Origin: Asticcacaulis sp. MM231
GTDB lineage: Bacteria; Pseudomonadota; Alphaproteobacteria; Caulobacterales; Caulobacteraceae
Assembly: GCF_964186625.1 (NCBI RefSeq)
Contig: NZ_OZ075109.1
Coordinates: 1-64,000 of the forward strand
Length of the DNA: 64,000 nt
Direction of reading: 5' to 3'
The translations under genes were made by a program, and so were the position numbers. Each line of letters opens with the position of its first letter. The first letter of the stretch is position 1. This document shows, piece by piece, positions 1 through 8,439 of the stretch. Under the pieces are notes generated by a model. It was given only the letters and a program-made list of their open reading frames with translations, did not search any database and was not told the DNA's origin.

Positions 1-1875
1 ATGTCCCATTCTGCCTTGCATCACCGCGTATCCTTGCTCGCCCTACTGCCGGCTGTTCTTGTCCTTTCGGCCTGTGGCGCTGGTTCCGCCAGTGCCCAGA
101 CGCCGCCCGCCAAGCCACCTGTGACACCTCCGGTCACCGGCGCGTGTGTCAGCGGAACCTGGACGGTCGTTTCGGGAACACCTGATGAAAAAGTCGTACA
201 GTATGAGACCGATCACTTCGCCTTCCGCTGGAAGGACGGCGACGTCAACAAGGCCGATGCCGTGGCCGCCGGTCAGTATCTCGAACTGGTATGGAAGACC
301 TTCATCACCGATGTGAAGTTCCCTGAGCCCTATTGCGATACCGCCAGCAAGCACAAGGCTAATATCAACATCAATCCGGATTCGGGTCTCTTCGGCGGCC
401 CGACCGGTGAGCGCGATATGGGCATGTGGGTCGGACCTCTTGCGCTGAAGGACCACTGGGGTCTGGCGCATGAATTCACCCACGCCTTGCAAGGGTCTAC
501 GCGCAGTTTCCGCGATGGCAAATATGTCGGCTGGTTATGGGAAAGCCACGCCAACTGGATGGCGCACCAGATGCCGGAATACCGCGACGAGGTCCATTGC
601 TCCGAATTGCTGGTGAACTTCCCGCACCTCTATTACGGCTCAACACGCGATCGCTACTGTAATTGGCAGTTCCTCGAATATATCAAGGACAAGTACGGCT
701 ACAAAACGGTCAACGATCTGTGGGCCAATGGCCTGAAGCCCGATCAAGCCGGCTATTTCGACGAAGATCCGTTCAGCACTCTTATGCGCAACAATAAGTG
801 GTCGATCGCTGATCTCAATGACGAGTTTGGCGAGTGGGCCCTGCGAAATATCACCTGGGATTATGTTGACGAGGCCGGCGAAGATCAGGGCCCGACCTAT
901 CGCGCCAAATACGGTGCCTATGATGAACGCGAAGGTCAGCGTACCTTGCGCGTCACCGCGCTCGATCCGCTCGATCTCGGCCAGCGCCGCTTCGCTGTAC
1001 CGTCTTCCTGGGCACCACAACGCTGGGGTTATAATGTTGTGCGTCTGATGCCGGATAGTGGCGCCAGCAAGATCAAGGTCGATTTCCGCGGCGTGGTGCA
1101 ATCGGCCTCGGCTACCACCACCCTGCCCGGCTTCACCAATGATACGGCTTCCATCCCCGCCCCTGATTCCGACTGGCGCTGGGGCATCGTCGCAGTTCAG
1201 TCCGATGGCACGCCTCGCTATAGCCCGCTGATGGGTGGCGCCGACGGTGATATGGAGTTTCCGCTAAAAGCCGGCGATCAGGCGGTCTATATGGTTGTGG
1301 TCGGCACGCCTTCGTCTCAGCAGAAGATCCAGTGGGATCAGGCCTATTATTCGATCTACCGCTATCCGTGGATGGTACAGCTTACCGGCGCCATGCCGCA
1401 AGGCTTTGAAGCCGGCGCGCCAAATCCGACCGCCAGCGGCCATCGCCATGCTAATGGCGGCGGCTGGGTAGCCAGCGGCGCTCATGTCGATGCCTCGGTC
1501 TATGTCGGACCCTATGCCCGCGTGCTCGGCGGCACGATCAAGGATAATGCCCGAATCGAGGATCACGCCGTCGTTCGTGGCGGCACGGTTTCCGGCAACG
1601 CCATCATAGGCGCTATGAGCGTGATCGATGACGGTGTGACGGTGAAGGACAAGGCGGTCGTTCGCACCACCTTCCTCGGTATCGGCGGCTTCGAGCGCGG
1701 CACCGAGCTTTCGGGAACAGCGCAAATCATCGGCGATGCCGAGGTGCGCGGCGGCCCCAAGCTCAGTAAGGGCGTCTATAGCGGCTTTGTCGATCAGGAT
1801 TTCGCAGAAAGATCCCAAACAGGGCGCAGACCTGAACGCACCGGTGCCCGAAGTCACCGCCGGCGGCGCCTATAA
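1..1875 (+). CDS. Svx/AvrXca-like secreted zinc metalloprotease lipoprotein (3' frameshift)
   Basis: The predicted product is a 624-residue exported protein. A signal peptide ends in a lipobox (LSAC, Cys25), so it is probably a lipoprotein. HEFTH at 157-161, with Glu in WESHA at 181, fits a gluzincin zinc site. The C-terminal third (about 480-600) is a run of hexapeptide-like turns resembling a left-handed beta-helix. This architecture is what I recall for the Svx/AvrXca plant-associated secreted proteins (DUF6055-like); that assignment is from family memory. The last ~20 residues in this frame are Arg-rich and unnatural. From about position 1808 the +2 frame reads KDPKQGADLNAPVPEV and ends in YNWRP at a stop at 1886-1888, a more plausible end. 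A one-base frameshift near 1805-1812 is therefore likely, either real or a sequencing error. The window starts at its ATG, so upstream signals are unseen. Confidence 0.75.
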   Translation: MSHSALHHRVSLLALLPAVLVLSACGAGSASAQTPPAKPPVTPPVTGACVSGTWTVVSGTPDEKVVQYETDHFAFRWKDGDVNKADAVAAGQYLELVWKTFITDVKFPEPYCDTASKHKANININPDSGLFGGPTGERDMGMWVGPLALKDHWGLAHEFTHALQGSTRSFRDGKYVGWLWESHANWMAHQMPEYRDEVHCSELLVNFPHLYYGSTRDRYCNWQFLEYIKDKYGYKTVNDLWANGLKPDQAGYFDEDPFSTLMRNNKWSIADLNDEFGEWALRNITWDYVDEAGEDQGPTYRAKYGAYDEREGQRTLRVTALDPLDLGQRRFAVPSSWAPQRWGYNVVRLMPDSGASKIKVDFRGVVQSASATTTLPGFTNDTASIPAPDSDWRWGIVAVQSDGTPRYSPLMGGADGDMEFPLKAGDQAVYMVVVGTPSSQQKIQWDQAYYSIYRYPWMVQLTGAMPQGFEAGAPNPTASGHRHANGGGWVASGAHVDASVYVGPYARVLGGTIKDNARIEDHAVVRGGTVSGNAIIGAMSVIDDGVTVKDKAVVRTTFLGIGGFERGTELSGTAQIIGDAEVRGGPKLSKGVYSGFVDQDFAERSQTGRRPERTGARSHRRRRL

Positions 1876-1898
1876 CTGGCGTCCCTAACCCCAATCAT

Positions 1899-1914
1899 CG
1901 GGGGATCACACACC
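1899..1914 (+). repeat. 16-bp intergenic motif, copy 1
   Basis: CGGGGGATCACACACC lies between two convergent genes. It is preceded by CCCC AATCAT, which can pair with its G-run. The same 16 bases occur at 4505 and 5813, always in the same orientation and within 20 bp of a stop codon. Confidence 0.7.
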
Positions 1915-1947
1915 GCAAGCGCTTTGAGACCCGTCTTGGAAAGCCTG

Positions 1948-3504
1948 TTATTTTTGGGTTTTCCGAGCTTGCTCATAGGCATAGCCGGCTTTAAGCAATA
2001 AAAACTCGCTCCATTTCGGCCCGATAAAACTGAGGCCCACCGGCAAACCTTGCACCGCGCCCATCGGCACGCTCAGGTGCGGGTAGCCGGAGGTGGCGGA
2101 CAATTGCGTGGCGGAGGGGCCGGTATACTGATCGCCATAGACGAGGTCCGACAGCCAGGCTGGGCCATAGGTCGGAGCGATCAAGACCTCGACGTCGTTT
2201 TCCTGCAAGAGGCTGTCAATTCGTAGGGCTGAGGCGGTTTTGGCGTGGGCGGCCGCCTTCAGATAATCGGGGTCCGCAAGGCCCTTGGTGGCTTCGGCCT
2301 GCTCGAAAAGCTCCTGCTGGAAATACGGCATCTCCTCGGCAGCATGGGCCTTGTTGAAGGCGATAACATCGGCAAGCGAGCGTGTTTTGACCAATGAAGG
2401 CGTCGAGGCCAGGTAGTCGTTAAGGTCGGCCTTGAGTTCGACCATCATGACCGTCATTTCAGAGTCACCCAGCCCCTCGACCGAGCTGTCATGGATATCT
2501 ACGAGCACTGCGCCCTGGCTTTTCAGCGTCTGCAAGGTCAACTCGAAAACGGCGGCGGTCTTCGGATCGTTGCCGATCTGATCGCGCAGCACACCGATGC
2601 GGCGGCCGTTCAGGCTGTAGCCAGTAAGCGCCGCTGCATAATCGGCCTTGTGCACATTGGCCTCCGCCGTCGCCATGTCCGTTGCATCACTTCCAGCCAT
2701 GGCGCTTAGCATCAACGCCACGTCGCTCACGCTGCGGCCCATCGGTCCGGGCGTATCCTGGCTATGCGAGATTGGCACGACATAGGTGCGCGACACCAGT
2801 CCGACCGTGGGCTTAAGGCCGACCAGGCCGTTCATCGATGCTGGACAGGTCACACTGCCATCGGTTTCGGTGCCAACCGCCAAAGGCGCCAGCCCTGCCG
2901 CCACGGCCGCCCCCGAACCCGATGACGAGCCACAGGCGGTGCGCGCCGGATCATGGGCATTGGCGACCAATCCGCCCACCGCACTCCAGCCACTGATCGA
3001 ATGGGTCGAGCGGATATTGGCCCACTCCGACAGGTTGGTCTTGCCAAGGATGATCGCGCCGCCGGCACGAAGATTGGCCACGACGGGTGCGTCACGATGA
3101 GTGATGTTGTCTTTCAGCGCCAACGAACCGGCAGTTGTCGCCACCTCGTCAAGCGTCTCGATATTGTCCTTGATCAGGATCGGAATCCCCATCAAAGGAC
3201 CAAACCTTTCGCCGCGTTTTCGCGCCGCATCGGACGCCTTGGCCTGCGTCAACGCGTCCGGATTAACCGCGATAACCGAATGCAGCTTGCCGTCCTTTGC
3301 CTTGATCTGATCGAGAGCTGCCCTTGTCAGGTCTTCGGCGCTGTAATCTCCGGCCGTCAGGTGGGCTTCGATCGCGCTGACCGCTGTACCGTTCGCCAGA
3401 TCGGCCTTGGCCATCACAAACCCGCTGGCCGCATGGCTGACCAAGGGTAAGGCGCCAACAAGGAAGGCAGCCAGAAAGCCGGGCAAAAAAGGACGAACGC
3501 ACAT
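1948..3504 (-). CDS. Exported amidase (amidase signature family)
   Basis: This is a 518-residue amidase-signature hydrolase that probably cleaves a carboxamide bond outside the cytoplasm. A cleavable signal peptide (hydrophobic core 8-22, cleavage near SHA-AS) precedes the catalytic domain. The Ser-cisSer-Lys triad is readable: Lys112 in ILIKDNIE, cis-Ser at about 193 in CGSSSGSG, and nucleophile Ser at about 217 in GTETDGSVT. Their spacing matches the family. The C-terminal part (GYPHLSVPMG, LPVGLSFIG) is also typical. GatA is excluded because the protein is exported and has no gatB or gatC beside it. The natural substrate cannot be deduced. It converges on the metalloprotease gene and diverges from cysQ. 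Confidence 0.88.
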   Translation of the reverse strand: MCVRPFLPGFLAAFLVGALPLVSHAASGFVMAKADLANGTAVSAIEAHLTAGDYSAEDLTRAALDQIKAKDGKLHSVIAVNPDALTQAKASDAARKRGERFGPLMGIPILIKDNIETLDEVATTAGSLALKDNITHRDAPVVANLRAGGAIILGKTNLSEWANIRSTHSISGWSAVGGLVANAHDPARTACGSSSGSGAAVAAGLAPLAVGTETDGSVTCPASMNGLVGLKPTVGLVSRTYVVPISHSQDTPGPMGRSVSDVALMLSAMAGSDATDMATAEANVHKADYAAALTGYSLNGRRIGVLRDQIGNDPKTAAVFELTLQTLKSQGAVLVDIHDSSVEGLGDSEMTVMMVELKADLNDYLASTPSLVKTRSLADVIAFNKAHAAEEMPYFQQELFEQAEATKGLADPDYLKAAAHAKTASALRIDSLLQENDVEVLIAPTYGPAWLSDLVYGDQYTGPSATQLSATSGYPHLSVPMGAVQGLPVGLSFIGPKWSEFLLLKAGYAYEQARKTQK

Positions 3505-3605
3505 GATAATTTCCCCTCAAAGGAATGAAGGTAACGTCAGTTTTGTCATCGTGACAAGTGAAACAGTTGCGTCGCTTGCGAAGCGCGCTATGAAGGCACC
3601 GCACA

Positions 3606-3700
3606 AGAGCGTGTTCCGATCTGATTGCATCAGATCGGCGCTCTATTTTTTGCTTTTGCGCGCTTTTTGAGCCGAAAAGTGCGTCACACTTTTCCGAAAG
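3606..3700 (+). repeat. Composite double-hairpin intergenic element
   Basis: Two inverted repeats lie in tandem between the divergent amidase and cysQ genes. The first is a long hairpin: outer arms AGAGCG/CGCTCT (3606-3611, 3639-3644), inner 10-bp arms CCGATCTGAT/ATCAGATCGG, loop TGC, followed by six T (3646-3651). The second is GAAAAGTG/CACTTTTC (3674-3681, 3687-3694). It looks like a dispersed palindromic repeat of the kind common in alphaproteobacterial intergenic DNA. A terminator here would be odd because neither gene is read into it from the left on this strand. Confidence 0.55.
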
Positions 3701-3717
3701 CGCTATAGGAGTTTGCC

Positions 3718-4497
3718 ATGGACCTGAACCCGATCATGCTGGCCGCTGGCGCCGAGATCATGCGTATCTACGCCACCGATTTTACCGTTGTCACCAAAGA
3801 GGACGCCTCCCCAGTCACAGCAGCCGATCAAAGGGCCGAGGCCATTATCCTTGCAGGCTTGAAGCATCTCGCGCCGGGCATACCGGTGATTGCCGAGGAA
3901 GAGGCTGCCGCCGGGCGCTTCCCGACCACAGCCGGGACCTTTTTTCTGGTCGATCCGCTCGATGGCACCAAGGAATTCATCTCAAAGAACGGCGAATTCA
4001 CCGTCAATATCGCCCTGATCGAAAACGGCAAGCCGGTGCTGGGCGCAGTCTTCGCCCCGGCCCTCAACAAGATCTATTGGGGCGCCGTCGGTAAAGGCGC
4101 CTTTATGGCCGAAGTTGTCGAAGGAAAGATCGGCGAGGCCCGCCCGATCCATGTCCGTGCGCCAGAAGCCGGCTTGATCGCCGTTGGCAGTCGTTCGCAT
4201 GGTGGTGCCGAGACGCAAACCTATCTCGAAGCCTTCACCGTCGCCGATTTTGTCGCCGCTGGGTCCTCCTTGAAATTTTGCCTGATCGCGGAAGGCGTGG
4301 CCGACATCTATCCGCGCATGGGCCGCACCATGGAGTGGGATACCGCGGCGGGTGACGCCGTTTTGCGCGCCGCCGGCGGACGGGTCGAGACGCTCGATGG
4401 TCAGCCGCTATCCTATGGCAAGAGATTTCAGGATACTGATGGCGACTATGCCAATCCACACTTTGTAGCGTTCGGTCACAGCAGCATCAGGAAATAG
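3718..4497 (+). CDS. cysQ: 3'(2'),5'-bisphosphate nucleotidase CysQ
   Basis: This 259-residue inositol-monophosphatase-fold enzyme hydrolyses 3'-phosphoadenosine 5'-phosphate (PAP) to AMP, clearing the by-product of PAPS use. The metal-binding motifs are visible: the acidic EEEAA around 60-64, DPLDGTKEF at 79-87, and WDTAAGDAVLRAAGG near the C terminus. The length and the KEF variant of the DPLDGT motif fit CysQ better than SuhB. The start is supported by AGGAG at 3706-3710, 7 bases before the ATG. It is 10 kb from cysD-cysNC, which makes the PAPS, so the link is functional and not an operon. Confidence 0.9.
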   Translation: MDLNPIMLAAGAEIMRIYATDFTVVTKEDASPVTAADQRAEAIILAGLKHLAPGIPVIAEEEAAAGRFPTTAGTFFLVDPLDGTKEFISKNGEFTVNIALIENGKPVLGAVFAPALNKIYWGAVGKGAFMAEVVEGKIGEARPIHVRAPEAGLIAVGSRSHGGAETQTYLEAFTVADFVAAGSSLKFCLIAEGVADIYPRMGRTMEWDTAAGDAVLRAAGGRVETLDGQPLSYGKRFQDTDGDYANPHFVAFGHSSIRK

Positions 4498-4504
4498 TTG
4501 GCTT

Positions 4505-4520
4505 CGGGGGATCACACACC
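4505..4520 (+). repeat. 16-bp intergenic motif, copy 2
   Basis: This is an exact copy of CGGGGGATCACACACC, 7 bases after the cysQ stop. Unlike copies 1 and 3 it has no C-run immediately upstream to pair with. Confidence 0.7.
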
Positions 4521-4549
4521 AGCGTTTTAGACGCCTACAAGGCCATGCA

Positions 4550-4585
4550 ATCGTCTCAGAGCCCCCCAAAGTGCGCTGAGACGAT
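4550..4585. other. 10-bp perfect inverted repeat between convergent genes
   Basis: ATCGTCTCAG at 4550-4559 is perfectly complementary to CTGAGACGAT at 4576-4585, with a 16-base loop containing a run of six C. GGCC occurs on both flanks and could extend the stem. It lies between cysQ and the convergent HTH gene. It may act as a transcription stop or RNA structure, but no T-tract follows. The rest of 4498-4758 shows no gene. Confidence 0.45.
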
Positions 4586-4758
4586 ACTTCACGGCCCTCC
4601 GCCAGCCCCCCGGCCAAGCAGCACGAACCACGCAGTCTGCACGGAAGCCCTGTAAAAACAAGACTTTGCCGAACATAACCATCCGACATAGTAAAGCCTA
4701 TCTTAAGATAACGGGCTTATCAACAGTAAGCGGTATCTTTGTATCGTTTTTTTGCGAC

Positions 4759-5079
4759 CTAGACCTGCGCACCACGCCCCGGAATAGCGTTCAGCAGGCT
4801 TTGCAGGTGGTCGAGATAGGCATAGAAGGCATCGCGACCTTCAACCGTCAGCTTGGCGATGGTGCGCGGCTTGCCGGCCGCCATGGTCTTGTCGAGCTGG
4901 ATATAACCGGCGTCTTCAAGCTTTTTCAGGTGCTGTGACAGGTTGCCATCGCTGATGCGGATTTCACCGCGCAGCGTGACAAAATCGGCTTTACCGACCG
5001 TCGACAGGAAGGCCAGTATGGCAAGTCTGGCGCGCCCATGGATCACTTCCTCCAGGCTGGCGTGGGCAAACAGGCTCAT
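4759..5079 (-). CDS. Small winged-helix transcriptional regulator
   Basis: This 106-residue protein is a single winged helix-turn-helix domain of the MarR/ArsR-like type. The recognition helix is around ISDGNLSQHLKKLEDAGYI (45-63), followed by a wing with KPRTIAKLT, which is typical of one-domain regulators of the HTH_34 kind. No ligand-binding cysteines are evident. Its start overlaps the stop of the upstream membrane-protein gene by 4 bases (ATGA), so the two are co-transcribed and probably translationally coupled. The usual role of such pairs is for the regulator to control its own operon, but no ligand can be inferred. Confidence 0.8.
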   Translation of the reverse strand: MSLFAHASLEEVIHGRARLAILAFLSTVGKADFVTLRGEIRISDGNLSQHLKKLEDAGYIQLDKTMAAGKPRTIAKLTVEGRDAFYAYLDHLQSLLNAIPGRGAQV

Positions 5080-5738
5080 AGTTGGAACTCCTTAGGTTGG
5101 GCGCGTTTTTCGGCCCGCATTAAAATCAAACCGGGCACGACCATGAACAGAAGCGCCGCCGACGCCATCAGAACATAACGCGGCACCTCGCTGTTCAGGA
5201 CGAACATGGCACTGGCCGTCAAAATCCATCCGGCAGCCACGCAAAGCAACCACGGTTGCCGGCTCGATGTGGCCATGACCGCCAGGACAAGGCTGAAAAC
5301 AATGGCCAGAAAGGCCATGGTGATATGGGGCTCAGCAACGTGGGCCCATTCACTGCCGACCAGAAAGACAAAGATGCCAATGCCGGCAAAGGTCCACAGG
5401 GTCGATATGGCCTGAGCACGCCACGAACGGAAGATATGACGCTGCTTACCCACATGGACAATCATGAGTGCGCCGCCATAGCCGAGAACAAAAGTTGCCA
5501 GATTCACCGGCAGATCAAGCGGCAGGAAATGCGCCGCCATAAGCGCTTTCAGGCCATGCGCAAGGCTGAGGATAAGACCCCACCACGCCATAACCGAACC
5601 GCCCGAAATGGTAAGGGTGTCCCCGCGACTGACCAGTTCGCGTAACTGGCGCAGTTCATCTCCAAGGTAACCAACCTCCGCCATATCCAGTCGCGGCAGG
5701 ATGCTGTCATGTATGGGGGTTATGCGCTCATCAGCCAT
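5076..5738 (-). CDS. Six-TM membrane protein coupled to the HTH regulator
   Basis: This 220-residue integral membrane protein of unknown function starts with a short cytoplasmic-looking N terminus (about 45 residues). Roughly six hydrophobic segments follow: around 47-70, 80-97, 110-128, 138-155, 162-182 and 187-207. It ends in a charged RAEKRAQ tail. No catalytic or transporter signature is visible. It is the first gene of a two-gene unit with the winged-helix regulator, overlapping it by 4 bases. Confidence 0.75.
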   Translation of the reverse strand: MADERITPIHDSILPRLDMAEVGYLGDELRQLRELVSRGDTLTISGGSVMAWWGLILSLAHGLKALMAAHFLPLDLPVNLATFVLGYGGALMIVHVGKQRHIFRSWRAQAISTLWTFAGIGIFVFLVGSEWAHVAEPHITMAFLAIVFSLVLAVMATSSRQPWLLCVAAGWILTASAMFVLNSEVPRYVLMASAALLFMVVPGLILMRAEKRAQPKEFQL

Positions 5739-5788
5739 GTCATGCTCCTTGTGCGGAACGATCCTAAAGCTTTATCTCGCCCACGCCA

Positions 5789-5820
5789 ATCCCCCAAATG
5801 CGGCGGCCGCATCGGGGGAT
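5789..5820 (-). terminator. Hairpin downstream of manC
   Basis: ATCCCCC (5789-5795) pairs with GGGGGAT (5814-5820), and ATGCGG (5798-5803) pairs with CCGCAT (5807-5812) around a CGG loop. A small internal mismatch lies between the two stems. It begins 12 bases beyond the manC stop on the minus strand, so it probably ends that transcript, although the T-tract is weak. Confidence 0.5.
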
Positions 5821-5828
5821 CACACACC
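5813..5828 (+). repeat. 16-bp intergenic motif, copy 3
   Basis: This is the third exact copy of CGGGGGATCACACACC. It ends 4 bases from the manC stop codon. Its G-run forms one arm of the hairpin at 5789-5820. Confidence 0.7.
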
Positions 5829-5832
5829 CGGA

Positions 5833-6903
5833 CTATGTGAGCCGTGCCTTGGCTTCTTCGGCGGCCTTTTTCACATCCTGCGCACGCGAGATCGGCGCCA
5901 CCAGAATGCCGGAAGGGGTCGAGATGACCATGATATCGCTCAGACCAATAATGGCGACCACGGGACCACTGGAATGTACCAGATTGTTATGGGCGTCGAT
6001 CAGGATCGCCTCGCCCTTCACGTGGTTGGCGCGCTCGTCCTTGTCACCCAGGCGCCAAAGCTCAGCGAAGCCGCCAACATCAGCCCAGCCGATATCACAT
6101 GGCACGACAGCCGAGCGCGAGGTGTTTTCCATCACGGCGTAATCGACCGAGATTGATGGCACCTGAGCAAACGCTTCTTCATCGAGGTTGATGATCACGC
6201 CACCTTCGCTCGGCGTGCGCGCGCCTTTTTTATAGGCATCGACGCAGGCCGCAAGAACTTCGGGAGCATAAAGGCTCAATTCTTCCAGCATGACTTGCGG
6301 CGAAAACAGGAAGATGCCGGCGTTCCAGTCGTGGCGACCACCTTCGACATATTTTGTCGCGGTTTCCAGATTGGGCTTTTCCCAGAATTTTTCGATCTGG
6401 AAAATGCCCTCAGACAGCTTGGCACCACGTTCGATATAGCCAAAGCCTGTTTCAGGGTGGCTGGGCGTGATCCCAAAAGTGACAATGCGTTCGCGGGCCG
6501 TCTCTGACGCGCCCACAACCGCCGCATGGAAGGCGCCCGGCTTTGTGATGACGTGGTCAGCCGGCACCAGAAGCACCAGCGCGTCCGGCGCGAACTCCTG
6601 TCCGCTCAGCGCCGCCATGGCGGCGACCGCCGCAGTGTTACGACCGAAAGGTTCCAGAATGACGGCCTGAGGCGCCTTGTCGATCTGTGCAAGTTGCGTC
6701 GTGACCAAATCAAGGTGGCCACGTCCGCAGATAGCGACCGGGGCCAGATAATTATCACCCACCAGGCGCAGCGCCGTCTCCTGAATCATAGTCTTTTGGG
6801 TCGCGACCGCGTGGAATTGCTTCGGCGCTGCGGGCGTCGAGAGTGGCCATAGACGCGTGCCTGAACCGCCGGACATGATGACGGGAAGAATTTGTATCGA
6901 CAT
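5833..6903 (-). CDS. manC: Mannose-1-phosphate guanylyltransferase (short ManC)
   Basis: This 356-residue nucleotidyltransferase makes GDP-mannose from GTP and mannose 1-phosphate. The N-terminal signature GGSGTRLWP (12-20) and PKQF are followed by VPADHVI, FGYIERG, FWEKPN, and HDWNAGIFLF in the catalytic core. The short left-handed helix at the C terminus (IIGLSDIMVISTPSGILV) is present. The phosphomannose isomerase domain that completes bifunctional ManC/AlgA is absent. A separate isomerase-type gene diverges from it across a 250-bp spacer. GDP-mannose would feed surface-glycan synthesis. Confidence 0.92.
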   Translation of the reverse strand: MSIQILPVIMSGGSGTRLWPLSTPAAPKQFHAVATQKTMIQETALRLVGDNYLAPVAICGRGHLDLVTTQLAQIDKAPQAVILEPFGRNTAAVAAMAALSGQEFAPDALVLLVPADHVITKPGAFHAAVVGASETARERIVTFGITPSHPETGFGYIERGAKLSEGIFQIEKFWEKPNLETATKYVEGGRHDWNAGIFLFSPQVMLEELSLYAPEVLAACVDAYKKGARTPSEGGVIINLDEEAFAQVPSISVDYAVMENTSRSAVVPCDIGWADVGGFAELWRLGDKDERANHVKGEAILIDAHNNLVHSSGPVVAIIGLSDIMVISTPSGILVAPISRAQDVKKAAEEAKARLT

Positions 6904-7153
6904 TCATTTACCTTCGAATTGACGTAAGGGCAGCCCTGGAATGCACTCTTCCACCGTCTCGCCCCGAAAGGCGCATCGCGCAAACCGCGCCCCTTGGTTG
7001 CTTCGACCTTACATAGGCGTTTCACCTCTGGCTATACGGTCTGAATAAAAATTCGCTATGGAATTAGTGTTTAAGCGTTTGCACGGTCTTGTGAGCCCTT
7101 GGTGGACAATGCTACCAAGGCACATCCTCCTCCCTTAGAAGCGTAAACACACC

Positions 7154-8317
7154 ATGCCCAATCTCTCCGACAATCTTTACGCCAAACAGCAAAGCCTGCA
7201 CCAGTGGTTGTTCGACCACGCCCTGCCCCTGTGGTGGAATACGGGCGGCGACCTGGAAAAAGGTGGCTTCTATGAAAAGATAAATCTCGACGGCACACCT
7301 TGCGACATCGATCGCCGCACACGCGTTGCTGCGCGACAGGTGTTCTCTTATGCTCTAGCCAGCCGTATGGGTTATATGGGGCCGACGGACCCCGCGATCG
7401 ATCAGGGGCTGAACTGGCTTTCCGGTCCGGCGCGTAACAAGGACACGGGCATGCTCTATGCCACGCTTAAGCCGGACGGTACGGTTGTGCGCGGAGAGTT
7501 CGATTTCTACGATCATGCCTTTGCCATGCTAGCCTACGCCTCGGCTTACCGCGTGCGACCCGAGCACAAGGCGCTCGAACGCGCCGCCGTGGCGATCCGC
7601 GACAAGATCGTCACCGACTTCTCACACCCCGAGCGTGGTTTCGAAGAGGCCAATCCGCGCACCCTGCCGCTCAAGGCCAATCCACACATGCATATGTTCG
7701 AGGCGTGTCTGGCCTGGATGGAAGCGGGCGGCGACGACAAATGGCGCGATATCGCCGCCATGATCGCCGATCTGTGCGTCGAGAAATTCCTCCACCCGGA
7801 AACGGGTTCGCTACGCGAATTCTTCGATGGTGACTGGAACGCGCTGGAAGGCGAGATGGGCCGGATCATCGAGCCCGGTCATCAGTTTGAGTGGGCGTGG
7901 CTGTTCCTGCGCTGGGCAGAAAAGACCGGTAACGATGCCTACCACAAGACGGCACAACGTCTGATCGACATTGCCGAGACCGCAGGGACAGATCCGATCC
8001 GCGATGTGACCTTTAATGAGCTCTGGGATGACTTCACGCCGAAGGACGCCAAGGCGCGTCTATGGCCACAGACCGAGCGCATGAAGGCGTATACCGCTCT
8101 GGCACACGCCGCACCTACGCCAGAGGAAAAGCACGCCGCCATCGCCAAGGCGATTGAAGCCAGCGCCGGGCTTGAAAAATATCTCAGCACGGAGATTGTC
8201 GGCCTCTATCGTGACCGCATGAAGGAAAATGGCGAGTTCGAGATCGAGCCGGCGCCCGCCAGCACGCTCTACCACATCATCTGCGCCATTGATGAGGTCA
8301 GTTCGCTAGACGTATGA
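7154..8317 (+). CDS. AGE-family sugar isomerase (probable mannose-6-phosphate isomerase)
   Basis: This 387-residue protein has the (alpha/alpha)6-barrel sequence pattern of the N-acylglucosamine 2-epimerase family. Typical features are GGFYEKIN near 36, RTRVAARQVFSYA near 56, NPHMHMFEACLAW with the conserved His residues, and EPGHQFEWAWLFL. Family members interconvert GlcNAc and ManNAc, or aldose and ketose forms of mannose and fructose. Its position, divergent from a ManC that lacks an isomerase domain, makes mannose-6-phosphate isomerase the best guess (inference). The specificity cannot be read from sequence alone. A terminator follows. Confidence 0.8.
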   Translation: MPNLSDNLYAKQQSLHQWLFDHALPLWWNTGGDLEKGGFYEKINLDGTPCDIDRRTRVAARQVFSYALASRMGYMGPTDPAIDQGLNWLSGPARNKDTGMLYATLKPDGTVVRGEFDFYDHAFAMLAYASAYRVRPEHKALERAAVAIRDKIVTDFSHPERGFEEANPRTLPLKANPHMHMFEACLAWMEAGGDDKWRDIAAMIADLCVEKFLHPETGSLREFFDGDWNALEGEMGRIIEPGHQFEWAWLFLRWAEKTGNDAYHKTAQRLIDIAETAGTDPIRDVTFNELWDDFTPKDAKARLWPQTERMKAYTALAHAAPTPEEKHAAIAKAIEASAGLEKYLSTEIVGLYRDRMKENGEFEIEPAPASTLYHIICAIDEVSSLDV

Positions 8318-8324
8318 GAGACGT

Positions 8325-8349
8325 GGGGAGCTTAGGGGCTCCCCTTTTT
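8325..8349 (+). terminator. Rho-independent terminator after the AGE isomerase
   Basis: A 7-bp stem GGGGAGC (8325-8331) / GCTCCCC (8338-8344) with loop TTAGGG is followed directly by five T. It begins 8 bases after the stop codon. Confidence 0.85.
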
Positions 8350-8439
8350 CCATCCGACGGATGCAAAACACCCTTTTCATGACAAGACGAACCGACTAGC
8401 TTCGCGCCACATATAAAAGCAAAGCTCGAGGAAAGCGTC

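Noticed and set aside
1264..1857. Minus-strand frame of 197 codons opposite the metalloprotease
   Set aside because: It is a shadow of the hexapeptide-repeat coding region, without a start context or domain.
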